A stretch of DNA of 64,000 bases from Lepus europaeus (Eukaryota; Chordata; Mammalia; Lagomorpha; Leporidae). The stretch is taken from contig NC_084847.1 of the NCBI RefSeq assembly GCF_033115175.1, positions 51,717,612-51,781,611 on the forward strand, given 5' to 3'. Below the pieces are notes generated by a model, which was not told the origin of the DNA, made no database searches, and saw only the letters and a list, made by a program, of their open reading frames with translations. This document shows, piece after piece, positions 24,901 through 38,000 of the stretch. Position 1 is the first letter of the stretch. Each line of letters opens with the position of its first letter. A program made the position numbers and the translations under genes.

Positions 24901-27900
24901 AGCCCCGCCCAGGCAGATCCCTCGGTGTCCCCAGCAAGCCCACGCCCAGCGCCCTGTGACAGCTGAGCTCTGCTCCTGGCCACCACAAGCTGCCTGCACT
25001 CCAACAGGGGGCGACGGCAGGTAGTCTGGTTCTAGTCAGAATGGCCTGGGGGCTGGAGGACGCGGGGCTTCTGATGAGCCACGGAGCTGAGAGCTGCCTG
25101 GTCCTGCGTACAGCACCAGCCACGAGCCACATGCCACATTCTTCTCGTGGCCGTGTCCTAAGAACCGGGATTTCTCACCACGGCCTCCAAGCCAGGGGTG
25201 ACCCACGGTTGCCTCTGTTCTCAGGGTCACCGCAGCCTGGCTGAACTGCTGCCGTCAAGGTGTGTGCCATAAGATCTCAATACAGGGGCTGGCGCTGCAG
25301 CATTGTGGGTAAGCCCACCGCCGGCAGTGCTGGCATCCCATGGATGCTCCACTTCCGATCCAGCTCCCCGCTAATGGCCTGGGGAAGCAGTGGAAGATGG
25401 CCAAAGTGCTGGGGTCCCTGCGCCCACGTGGGAGACCCGGAAGAAGCTCCTGGCTCCGACTTGGCCCTCCCCTAGCTATTGCAGCCATCTGTTGCTTGAA
25501 CCAGAGAATGGAAGTCTCCCTCCACTACCCTCCTCCCCCAGCACCCCCAAAAAGAAAGGAAGGAAGGAAGGGAGGGAGGGAGGGAGGGAGGAAGTGGATT
25601 ACAATGGAGATGGCGTTTCTAATCATTAATCTGCCTTAGGATGCGATAATTAAGGATGCCTTAATCTGACCACCCGGCCCAGGAGTTGGGGAAGCAAGGG
25701 CCACGGCGTACCTCAGCCTTTGTGCTTTCCAGTTGAGCCTTCAGCCCACTGATCTCTCGGTACAGTCGCTCGATCAAGTGGTCCCTGCGGAGGGGAGGGG
25801 AGGGAGCTGGGGAACAGAGCCGGCCTCCGGGAGCTGGGGCTCATGGGAGGCCGAGTCCTCGGGACCCCACCGAGCACAGAGTCGGTTCTCTCGACCAATG
25901 GGTTCCACATCCATGGATGCACCCAACTGTGGATTCAAATACTCAGGGAAAAAAAAGTAAAATCCCATCCTCATGGAACTCGCACAGACCCGTCTCTTGG
26001 TCATTATTCCCTAAACAATATGGTACGACAGCTTTTGACGTGGCATTCGGCGTCATCAATAATCTGGACATGGTTTAAAGCACGAGGGAGGGCACGTGGG
26101 GGATGTATGCAAATGAAGGGCCTTTGACACAAGGGACTGGGGCGTTGGTGGCTTTGGGCATTTTGCCAGGGCCCTGGAGCCAACACCCAGGAACGGCTGC
26201 ACCCTACGTGATACCAGGTACTAAACTCAGCCCCCCCCCAAGGAGCAGCCCCCGAGGGGCCCGTATTTGAGGTCCAGATGTGTGCTATCTAAGCAGCCCA
26301 AGAACCATCAGATTCCTCTGGAGGTCGGCACTGGGCACAGCAGCTAAGAGTGCTTGGTTCGAGTCCTGGCTTCTCCACTTTAGATTCTAGCTTCCTGCTA
26401 GTGTACAGCCCGAGGCGCAGCCGGTGATGGCTCAAGTCCTTGGGTCCCTGCCACCCACATGGGAGACCTGGACTCAGTTCCAGGCAGGCTTCTGGCTTCG
26501 GCCTGGCCCAGTCTCAGCTATCGTGGACATTTGGGAAGTAGATCAGCAGATGGAAGATCTTGCTGTCTCTCAAATTAAAAAAAAAAAAAACCTTAAATAA
26601 ACATTAAAAAAAAAAGCCGCCCAACCCCGCTTGGACTCACTTCTCATCCTTGTTCACGCCGTTCTGACTGTTGAAATTGAAGGGGTCACTGCTGAACGAG
26701 CTGCCGAAGATGTCATCGAACTTGTTGTCGAACAGATTCTGCAGTGACGGGAAAGGAACAGGTCAGGGGTCCAGAGAGTTCTGTGTGGGCTCAGCCCCGC
26801 GTGGGAGCCCTCCAGGGAGCAAAGGGGCACGGTGCTGTATCCAGGCTGCTGCTCGGTTAAGAGAAGACTGACCCTGGTCAGAGCAGGGTACCTGCCTGCG
26901 TCTGGCCTCTCCCGTCCTCTCCCTGCACCGGGAAGGGCCAGCTTCCTCCCCCACGCTGTCCCCACCTGCTGGGAGGCGTCCATGTCCATGAGGTCATCCT
27001 TCTCCGAGACGGGCTCGCTGTCGGGGGACGACGCCTCGGCGGGGATCACCACCACGGGGCTGATGTGCTCCGACAAGGCCGAGGCTCGCAGGAAGTTGGG
27101 TGGGTTCTGGCGGGGTGGGGGGGAGGCACATCCTCAAACAGTGCTCACCTGCCAGGCCCCTGGGGACTCGGGGTGCCTGGGCTATGGCTGGAGGGGGGAA
27201 CGCTTACCTCGGGCAGCTGGGGGATCTGAAAGAGCCGCTTGAAGTACTGCAGGTTGCTGGAGCGGTAGAACAGGTCTTTCAACCTAGGGGTGGACAGGAG
27301 CCTGAGGGCTGCTGGGTGTCACCAGCCCCAGGGAGGGGACAGAGCATCCCCCACCTCCCCTTACCCCCTACCCCGACAACCCCAGGTTGTCAAGGAGATG
27401 GCTGTCCTCTGTGGCACTAGGGCCCAATTGTGACATACAGACAGCGACTGCTTAAAGCCAGTGCCCAGTTATCTTGTGGTGAGCAAAAGCCATGCTTACA
27501 AATTTCTCCAGAAGGGCAGAGCATTGGAAAACGGATCCCCCGTCGCCGGAGGATGGCTGTTGTCCTGCAGATCTGTCTATCCAGGAAAGTGTTGTGTGTG
27601 TGTTTTTTTTTTTTTTTTTTTAAGATTTATTTATTTATTTGAAAGTTACACAGAGAGAAGGGAGGGAACGAGAGACAGAGATTGTCCATCTGTTGGTTCA
27701 CTCCCCAGATGGTGGCCAACGGCCAGGGCTGGGCCAGGCCAAAGCCAGGAGCCAGGAGCTTCTACTGGGTCTCCCATGTGGGTGGCAGGAGCCCAAACAC
27801 TTGGGCCATCTTCTGCTGCTTTTCCCCAGCCATTAGCAGGAGGCTGGATTGGAAGTGGAGCAGCAGGGACTCAAACCAGCGCCCATATGGGATATTGGCA

Positions 27901-28974
27901 TCACAGGCAGCAGCTTAACCCACTGCGCCACAACGCTGGCCCCTCTAGGAAACTTTTAGGCTTAGCAGAGGTTGGAACTTTTCCTCTTCAAAGGGCCACC
28001 TGGATATTGATAATATCATTGGTGAGCCGTACAAAGTGACCAACTTAAAAATGAGCCTGCTGTACAGAGGTACTGAGTTTTGAGTCCTGTCTGTGGTTGC
28101 CTTGGCAGGGCCAGACCAAATGACTTCTTGGGCCTCATACGGCCCGCTGGCTGGACGTTCCCCACCCCGCCGGCTTAGAGTAATACTAAAATAAATTTGC
28201 TTTCTGAGGATAAACCAACTAACAGTAGGAAAGGGAAGGCACTTAGTTGCTATGGTAATTCTCAACTACTTCGTGTTGACTTTGAGCTACCATCTCCCCG
28301 ATTAGACCGGAAGCTGCTGGAGTAGAGCGACTGGGCCCTACTGGGCCACAATGCCCACAGCACCAGCAGAGAGGGCGCCTCGGTAAGGACCTGCTGGACG
28401 ATAAGAATCTCTGCCGTGCCCTGGTCTTGGGTGAACGTGGGGATGAAGGAGCCAACTTTTTTTGTTTTTTCTTATTCCTGAATTGTTGATTCTGAATCAA
28501 AACGCTGAAGACCAAGAAAGGCGAGAGTGGCCAGATTACGCGAGGGAACCTCAGAAAGTTCCTGGAGAGACTGGCACTGTGGCGTAGCAGGTTAAACCAG
28601 CACCCCCAGCAGAGCTCCAAGACGAGTCCCGGCTGCTCCACTTCTGATCCAGCTCCCTGCTAAGGCCACCTGGGAGAGCAGTGGAGGAAGGCCCAAATAC
28701 CTGGGCCCCTGCCACCCACGTAAGGAGTCCTGGCTGGGGTGCCTGGCTTCTGGCTTGGACCTGGCCCAGCCCTGCTTGGTGTAGCCATTTGGAGAGTGAA
28801 CCAGAGGACGGAATCGCTCTCTTTGCCTTTCAAATAAATAAATCTTTTAAAGAATTTTGTGGAAAATGGATTAAAACATAAATGTATTTTGGTGCAAACT
28901 TTTTTGAAATCCATGCATAGCTTTTTCATAATATGTAGTAAAATATTTTATTTATTTATTTACATTTTTATTTG

Positions 28975-29013
<39 letters not shown>

Positions 29014-32000
29014 CTTCCATCCACTGGCTCACTCCCCAAATGCCTGCAATAGTTAGAGTTAGACCAGGATGAAGCTGGGAGCCAGCTGTCCCATGTGAGT
29101 GATGGGGACTCGACCACTAGAGCTAACACCTGCTGCCTCCCACACTGTGTATTGACAGGAAGTTGGATTGGAAGCAGAGAAGCTGGGACTCCAGTATGGA
29201 ATGGACTTGAGTTGACAGCCAAGCACTCGTCCCTGTAATATGCATTTTTCATGAACTTTTCCAATATCCCATCATATGCATGGACTTTGAAATTTTTTGC
29301 CCTAAAATAAATTTATCTTTTATTATTTTAAAAAGAGATTTATTTATCTGAAAGGGGGGGGGGGGCGCAGAGAACTCTTCTACCTGCTGGTTCATTCCCC
29401 AAATGGCTACAATGGCCAGGACTGGTTTAGGTTGCAGCCAGAAGCCCAGAGCTCCATCCGGGTGGCAGGGACTCAAGTCTTTGGGCCATTCATTGTTGCT
29501 TTCCCCAGGTGCATTGGCAGGGAGCTGCACTGGAAGTGGAGCAGCCAGAACTGGAAAGTTCTGGAGAGACTGGTGCTCCAATGGGAAATGCTGTTTCCCA
29601 AGCAGCGACATGACCCGCTCTGTCACCACGCCCACTCCAAACACACTGATCTTCTAATTCCATTTTCCACGTGCTTTCTGTATATATCCTGAGAGGGAAG
29701 AAGATTCGCTGGTCGCAGCACCGTCTCCCTGCAGGGCGGGATTTTTCTCTAGTTCAGCCCAACAAACCGAACCCCAAGAGTCAGGTCTGTCCCTGTGCCA
29801 TCACGGCCACTCTCCCTGAATCCAAGGACAACAGGGTCTCGGTGGGGGCGGCTGCGTGCATGGGCAGCTACTCAGAGATGCTCTGATACGCTGGCAGAAA
29901 ATGAAGGGAACTAAAAGCCGCTGACCGCGGCGCTCCCATCTCCTGGGCTGGTGCCAACAGTAGCAGGCCCCACCGCTTTCACAAGCTGCTTGGACGTGAC
30001 AGTCCAGGAAACCCGCCCCAGGGCCTGTCTCGTGGAATTTAACAAGCCATTTATCGCAGGCTCTACCCCAGGCTTCTCAGATGTAACCGGGAAATTGGGA
30101 GGTCAGTGCAGCCCTGCGCTTGTCCTGCCAGGGCTCCTGTGGAATGTACCGGAACCATCCACTTCTCAGCCAGACCAGCGCTTCCTCTCCCGGACGACAC
30201 AGCTGGCTTATTCACGCAATCATTATTCCACAGTGTCCTGAGCACCACAGCTACACTGACCCGGATGCTACTCGTCAATGGACAAGGCGGTCACAGGGAA
30301 GTTGTGCTAAGAACTCTGGAGGAAACAGTGGGCTACGCTGCCCTTTGGCAATAGCGGCCTCTCACACTGCGACACCGGTTCAAGTCCCAGCTGCTCTGCT
30401 TCTGATCCAGCTCCCTCTAATGTCCCTAGGAAAGCAGTGGGAGATGACCCAAGCGCTTGGGTCCCTGCACCCACGTGGCAGACCTGGATGGAATTCCTAG
30501 CTACTGGTTTCCATAGTGTGGCCACCTGGGATGTGAACCAGTGGATGGAAGATATCTTTGTTCTCTCTGTAACTTCACCTTTTGGATAAATAAATAAATC
30601 TTTATAAAAAAAGATTTTGGGGGGCCAGCTATATGGTATAACAGGTTAAGCCACCACCTGCAATGCCAGCATTCCAGACAGGTGCTGGTTTGAGTCCTGA
30701 CTGCTCCACTTCTGATCCAGCTCCTTACTATTGTGCTTGGGAAAGCAACAGAAGATGGCCCAAGTGCTTAGGCCCCTGCCACCCAGGTGGGAAAACTGGA
30801 TGGAGCTCCAAGCTGCTGGCTTTGGCCTGGCCCAGCCCTGGCTGTTGTGGCCATCTGGGGAGTGAACCAGTGGATGGAAGACCTCTCCTTCTCTCTCTCT
30901 GTAACTCTGCCTCTCAAATAAATAAATCGATCTTTAAAAAAGAAAGAATGAAAGACAGATGACCTGGGGCTGGCCAGGCTGGAAGGGCATCCAAAGGAGA
31001 GGGAACAGCGAGTGCTAGGGCCCTGATGGAGGAAGGTGGTGGGTCCACTCCAGGACTGAAAGACCCCGGAGATGCGGTCAGAGACGGTGGACTGGGGCCA
31101 GGTCACACGGGGCCTTGCAGGTCACAGAAAGGAGCTGAGACCTCATTCTAAGTGTAACAGAGCTACTAAAAGATTCTGAGGGATCCTGGTTTGCTTTAGG
31201 GGTTCAGTCAGCAGCTGGGACACCAGCACCCCACACTAGAGCACCTGGGTCCCAGCCCCGTCACGGGAGACCCGGATTGAGCTCCTGGCTCAGCCCAGGC
31301 CTGGCTGCTGTGGGCATTTGGGGAGGGAAGCAGTGGAAAAGCGGGAGCTCTCTCTGCCTCTCAATTAGATTACATTTAAAGAAAAACACTTTTTAAAATA
31401 TTTTATTTATTTGAGGCCGGCACCGCGGCTCACTGGGCTAATCCTCCACCTTGCGGCGCCGGCACACCGGGTTCTAGTCCCGGTCAGGGCACCAGATTCT
31501 GTCCCACTTGCCCCTCTTCCAGGCCAGCTCTCTGCTGTGGCCAGGGAGTGCAGTGGAGGATGGCCCAAGTGCTTGGGCCCTGCACCCCCTGGGAGACCAG
31601 GAGAAGCACCTGGCTCCTGCCATTGGATCAGTGCGGTGCGCTGGCCGCAGTGCGCCAGCCGCGGCGGCCATTGGAGGGTCAACCAACAGCAAAAAGGAAG
31701 ACCTTTCTCTCTGTCTCTCTCTCTCACTGTCCACTCTGCCTGTCAAAAAAAATATTTTAGTTATTTGAGAGGTAGAGTTATAGACAATGAGAGGGAGAGA
31801 CAGAGAGAGAGAGAGAGAGAGGTCTTTCATCTGCTGGTTCACTCCCCAAATGGCTGCAACAGCCAGGGCTGGGCCAGGCCAAAACCAGGAGCCAGGAGCT
31901 TCTTCCAGGTCTCCCACATGGGTGCAGGGGCCCAAGCACTTGGGCCATCTTCTTCTGCTTTCCCAGGCCACAGCAGAGAGCTGGATTGGAAGAGGAGCAG

Positions 32001-35000
32001 CCGGGACTAGAATTAGTGCCCATATGGGATGCCGGTGCCACAGGTAGAGGAACCTGTGCCACAGCGTCAGCCCCTTAAGATTTTCAGCCAGGGATTTAAT
32101 GTACAAGGTTACTGTATCTGCAGGGTGAGGATTGGGCTGTAGGGGGCAGCAGCGCAAGTCCAGAGTGGAGGAAATGTGGCCGGGACAGGCCCATTGGGAG
32201 GGAGTCAGCTGGAGCCGGTAATGACTGGCTGTGGGGGATGAGGGAGACTGAGAGTTCCAGATCTCTGGCCCCAAGGGATGGACACAGTATTTCCTGAGAC
32301 AGAAGAGGCTCTGGGCAGGGCTGGAGGTCAGCCATGAGGCTCAGTGGAAGATTCCCATCCGAGAGCCGTCAGTGTGTAAATCGGCAAAGACCAGTGGAAG
32401 AGGGCGGGGTCCCTGCACAGAGCGGGTGACGTCAGTGGACGGACGGAATCACCCTGGGCTTTCCTGCCACTGGTGGGGCAGGTTTGCCGCCATCCCAGCC
32501 ATTTCCTGTGACTCCATCATCTTCAAGGACAGACACCCTCATCCCTCAAGCCTTTTAAAGCGAGTGCACGGGGGCCGGTTAAAGGACCTTCCGGCACTTT
32601 CTGAGATGTCGGGCCTCCTACCACGTGAGCCACTCACTTGGTGAACTGCTCCATGAAGCGGTCCCGGTGGCCTTGCAGGGTGTCAGCTGGGAGACCTGGA
32701 AGACAGGGGAAGAGAAGGTGACACAGCGGTGGGCGGGACCAGAGGGAGGCACAACAGCACCGCAGGGCTCCGGAGGGGGGCGGGCCAGGCCACTAGAGAT
32801 CTCTGCTGGCCTAGACCTGGAAACCAGTAAACCCAGAGGAGCGTGGGGACACATATCTTTCCAGATCTTTCCATTTCTGCTTGCTCCTGAAATACAGCCC
32901 ATCCTGGGTACAGCGAGGTAGAACTTCTCTGTCCCTGACTACGGACGTGGTGGCAACCTGACCGAGTGGCAGGCCCAGGTCTAGCGTGCACTTGTTTTCG
33001 TGTGCACACGAGCCTGGGAGAAACCACGAGCTTGCCCGAGAGGAAGCTGTGAGAAGGCAGAGAACTCGACGCTGGGACTCGGGGCGGCTGGGTTTCTGTC
33101 CCGCCTTGGAGCAGCCTTGGCCTTTGCATGGTTTTTGGCAGATCTTGGACCTCCCAGATGGTGTTGAGTCTGTGTGTTTCAGCCACGGAGCAAAAACCCT
33201 GCCAACCTTGTGGGCTTTGTTTCATGTTTACAATTTAAATGTCAGCTATTTCTGAATGGGTGATACGTTCATCCGATATGAACAGGGAGCACACGTTCAG
33301 GATCACTCAGAAGTGGCCGAAGTGGCTGGTGGATGCTCATGGCATTGGGCTTCCGTGGCCTTTCTCCCAAGAACCCTTAACCCCAGCCAAATAGTGAGAA
33401 AACAGAAGAAAAGAGAGGGCGGGTGCTGCGGTGCAGAGGGCTAAGCCACTGCTTGGGAAACTGACAACCTGATTAAGAGCCAGCTCCTCTGCTTCCCACC
33501 CAGTTTCCTGCTAATGCGCCTGGGACGTAGATGATGGCTCAAGTTCCTGAGTCTCTGTAGCCCACATGGAGACCCAGATGGAGTCCTGGCTCCTGCCTTT
33601 GGCCTGACCCAGGCCAGGCTGTTGTGGGCATCTGGGGAGTGAACCAGTGGATGGAAGATGTCTCTCTCTCTTCCTCCCTTTTTCTCCATGGCTCTGTCTT
33701 TTAAATGAATGAATGAATGAGTGGATATTTTGTCTTGCCTTTAAACCCAAACAGGCAACTACCTGCCTCTTCTAACTCCCCACTTTCTACGCAGCAGGTG
33801 CCGCTGCACCGGGCAACCGTGTTCTGTAGCATCTCAGAAACAAAGCCCATGTGTGTTCAGTGCAGCTGAGCCCCTGCCTGCCGCCTTCTCCCGGGGTTCG
33901 GTGCATGCCCTCCGCTCCCCAGGGGCACGCCGACTCCATCTAAAGCCGTTCTAATCCTCCCGCCAGACATTCCAACCTCCCTTCCAGGAAGCCATCCCGG
34001 ACTCATCTGAGTGGCACTGCCCCTCTTGTCCTTGTCTAAATGCCCAGAGGCAGTCCTGGGCAGTGACCACAGCGAGGGAGCAGCCGTCCCCTGCACTTGT
34101 AGACACATAGGACCTCCTGGTCCCCTCTGTGCTCCAAAACCTTCCTGGCATCCAGTGCGGTTTTCCACCAGCCATACCCTGCATGTACACGTCTCCCACG
34201 GCAGCCACCTCGGGGTGTGGCCTGCGCACCCCCACATCAGACTGGGGATCTGTGTTTAACAACGCAGGACTCACCCCAGGCCGCCTATAGTGGACACCAG
34301 GGGCAGCAGGGCCAAGACACATCATTTTATTTTACTTTTTACGATTATAGATTTAATTATTTGAAAGGCAGAGTGACACGGGGAGAACAAGAGAGATAGA
34401 TATTGAGACCTTCCACCCGCTGGTCCATGCCCCGACAGCCAGGGCTGGGCCCGGCTGAAGCCAGGAGGCAGGAGCTCCATCCAGGTCTCCCACATGGGTG
34501 GCAGGGACCATCATCTGCTGCTGGCTTCCCAGATCCATTAGCAGGAAGCTGGGTGGGAAGTGGAGCAGCTGGTTCTAGAACCTGGCACTCAGATACAGGA
34601 TGCTGGCATCTCACGGGATGGCTTAAGCCACTGCACCACAGCGCCTGCCCCACAACATTTTAAACAAGAACCACAGTGAAATCTAGAGACTTCTACAAGA
34701 CCAGAAGTTTCCAAAGTATATTCTGCTAAGGGCATGCCAGGGACCTGCAGCCTCAAGCCGATGTTTTGTGCTTTTATTACTTTTCCACGAAACCCCATCT
34801 GTACAAAGGGACCACGCTGACAGGCGGCTTGGAAGTTGCTGTCTTAGCTCACATGGGTCTGGGCCAGGCCTGCAGTTCCCTGGGTGGTTCTGAGAACGCG
34901 CGATGTCCCTGGTGAATGGCAGTGAGCTAGAGCCAGACGTGGGCACAAAGGGACCTCCTGGTGCCCACCTAGGGCAAGCCAGACGCTTTGCCAGGCACTC

Positions 35001-38000
35001 GGAAGCTTGGACCGTGGTCTCCTGTATTCTCATGAAGACCCTCTAGGGCCTTTTAGAACCAAGGCAGAAGGCCCAGGACATGAGGGCCTGCACTCCTCCA
35101 GGACACCCCCCAGGCTGCGATGCTCTTTTGGCCCTGGGCTCATGGGGCGGGGGGGCGGGGGGGCGTACTCACAGGAGTGGAGCTTGAAGAGTAGCTTGAC
35201 CGTGTAGTCGTACAGGTGGCTGCAGTCCAGTATGACCTGGATCAGCGGCGCCAGGCGGCACTGCCCGGCCGTGGTCACCGACACGGAGCGGGACATGTCC
35301 AAGGAGTTGAACACTAGGACATGGAAGGGGGAGAGAGGCCGGAGAGCTAGCAAGTGACCAGTGAGCTCTGTGGGGGAGCACACACTGAGGCCCCGGCCTG
35401 GGCGTGCGCGACCTCGTTTAATTCCCGCAACCCTTTCAACAGTCCACGTGCGCTCTGCATCACGTGGGGAAGGCGTGGGGCGAAAGTGAGCTTGCAGGTG
35501 GTCACAGAGCCCAGAAGTGGTTGTGCTGAGAGGCAGTGGCCACTTAAGGACCCATCAGAGGGCCCACGTGGCCAACAACTAGCCAGGCCAGGTCAAGAAG
35601 CGTGGTTGTGTCATGGATGGGGAACCGGGCCCTGGGACAGCCCTGGAAAGACCGGATTGGCTCAGAACCTGGAAGAGCTCCTAGGATGGAGGAGAATCCC
35701 TCTGTTGGGTCTTTGAAGAACTCCCTAGTCCCAGCCCTGAGTCTGATCAGAAAGGCCAATGGGCATCATGGTTTACAAAGGGTTTCTGGTCTAACGTGGA
35801 GACGCGTGGTTGTTGAGGGAGAGCCCTGAGATTTCCGGGGAACCAGAATTTCAGGAACAGAAGGGGCTGTGGAGCCAGCCCCTCCAGCCCTCCCTCTCAC
35901 GACGGCACTTAAAGGGTTAACCCTTGACCTTCAGGAGTGCACCTGGTGGTGGCGATGGCCGACCCGTGGCTGGGGAAAGGATTGGTTGGAAAATGAAGAA
36001 GGGAAATGTGCAGCTGTGGCTCGCCACGTGGCTTCCGTGGACAGCAGAAGGGACACCTGGAGGGCCCACGAGGGCCGAGAGGGCGGGGCTGAGCGTCAGC
36101 ATCAAAGGCAAGTTCAAGGTCCTCAGGGGGAACTGGTCTAGAGAAGTAGCACCTTCTACTCTCCGAGTGCCAAGAGGAAGGGGCTCCCTCCAGCTCCTGC
36201 CCCAGTGGTCCCTGCACGCTTACCGCTGACCCCAGATCTTAGACCAAAGCCCAGCAGCTTACACCCTGGCCGGGGCTGTGGGCTGTCCTCTGCCTCTGGA
36301 AACCCCGTGCACTGCAGGTGGCTCTCCCTGCGGTCCGTCCGGAGGCAAGCCCGGGGCTGCGTGTGCTCTGCCACCCCTTACTGCACCAAGCCTTGCTAAC
36401 TGCAGTAGTCTGGCCCCTAGAGGGGGAGATTCCTCCAAACTGGTGTCTTTTTTTTTTTTTGACAGGCAGAGTGGACAGTGAGAGAGAGAGAGAGAAAGGT
36501 CTTCCTTTACCGTTGGTTCACCCTCCAATGGCCGCTGTGGCCAGCACACCGCGCTGATCCGAAGCCAGGAGCCAGGTGCTTCTCCTGGTCTCCCATGGGG
36601 TGCAGGGCCCAAGCACTTGGGCCATCCTCCACTGCCTTCCCGGGCCATAGCAGAGAGCTGGCCTGGAAGAGGGGCAACCGGGATAGAATCCGGCGCCCCG
36701 ACCGGGACTAGAACCCGGTGTGCCGGCGCCGCAGGTGGAGGATTAGCCTATTGAGCCACGGCACCGGCCTCAAACTGGTCTCTTTAAAAGGCGGCTTTTC
36801 TTCTGGATGCAAATGAAAAGCAGCTGTCACCATGAGGCAGTCACACCACCTCCTATATTCCTCGGGCTCCGTCTCCCGGGCTGCCCGCTGCTTTCCGGAG
36901 TGCTCAGGGCACCCAGTGGACCTGCGGCACCGTGACCGTGGACAGCCCACTCAGGCTCTGTGCCCGGGATGCACAGACCTCACAACGGACTTGTAAGGCG
37001 AGCTTTTGGCTTTGAGGTTGATTTGGGTCTGGGGAAACTGAAGACTCCCTCGTGTCTGCCTGTGACTGGCGCCCCACCCCACCACTTCCCCGCTAACTCC
37101 CACAGCCAGAAGTGTATTTCCTTTTTTGTGTTTGTTTGAAGATTTATTTCCTTTGACAGTCAGAGTTCCAGGGAGAGAGAGAGGTCTTCCATCTGCTGGT
37201 TCACTCCCCAGATGGCTGCAACAGCCAGAGTTGGGCCAGGCTGAAGCTAGGAGCCTCTTCTGGGTCTTCCGTGCAGTGTGCAGGGACCCAAGGACTTGGG
37301 ACATCTCCCACTGCTCTCCCAGGCCACAGCAGAGAGCTGGATGGGAAGAGGAGCAGCCGGGACATGAACCAGCAGCCATACGAGAGGCCGGCACTGCAGG
37401 CGGAGGCTTAACCTACTAGGCCACAGTGCCGGCCCACAAAGCCTGCTGATGAGCTCATCTAACTTCTTGGCTACTGCACAGAAAGTGAAACACAGAGTGG
37501 CGGTTTGGGTATCATTTCTGTGCCACCGTAAAGTTGGGAAACCATTGAGCCTGGAGCCAGCACTGTGGTGCAGGCGGTGAAGCCGCCACCTGCCATGCTG
37601 GAATCCCATATGGCACCAGTTTGAGTTCTGGCTGCCCCACTTCCAATCTGGGTCCCTGCTAAGGCACCTGGGAAAGAGCAGCAGAAGATGGTCTAAGTGT
37701 TTGGGCCCCTGCACCCACATGGGAGAGCTGGGTGGAGCTCTGGGCTCTTGGCTTCTGCCTGGCCCAGCTCCAGTTGTTGCAGCCATTTGGGGAGTGAACC
37801 AACTGATGGAAGACTCTCCCTCTCTCTCTGTAACTCTGCCTTTCGAGTAACTAACTAACTAACTAAATCTTAAACCAGCAGCCGAGATGCCTGCATGTGT
37901 GACACCTGGCGCTGGCTCCTGACTCCTGCTTTAATGCTGACCCTGAGAGGCAGTGGCTATGGCTCAAATAATCAGGTTTCTGCTACCCACGTGGGAAACC

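Larger units (their letters stand above)
30960..32300 (+). mobile_element. L2-like remnant, interrupted by CSINEs
   Basis: 30960-31199 (GGAACAGCGAGTGCTAGGGC, GGGGCCTTGCAGGTC) and 32077-32300 (TTGGGCTGTAGGGGGCAGC) look like successive parts of one L2, split by the SINE cluster between them. Assigned from memory. Confidence 0.45.

Noticed and set aside
23685..25024. Long open frames of 297 and 445 codons on the plus strand and 171-215 codons on the minus strand
   Set aside because: Produced by a 57-bp tandem repeat whose period is a multiple of three; low-complexity translation, no domain, located in a HIP1 intron.
31474..32274. Minus-strand frame of 266 codons
   Set aside because: Spans two nested CSINEs and an L2 remnant; repeats of the same SINE translation appear throughout the window.
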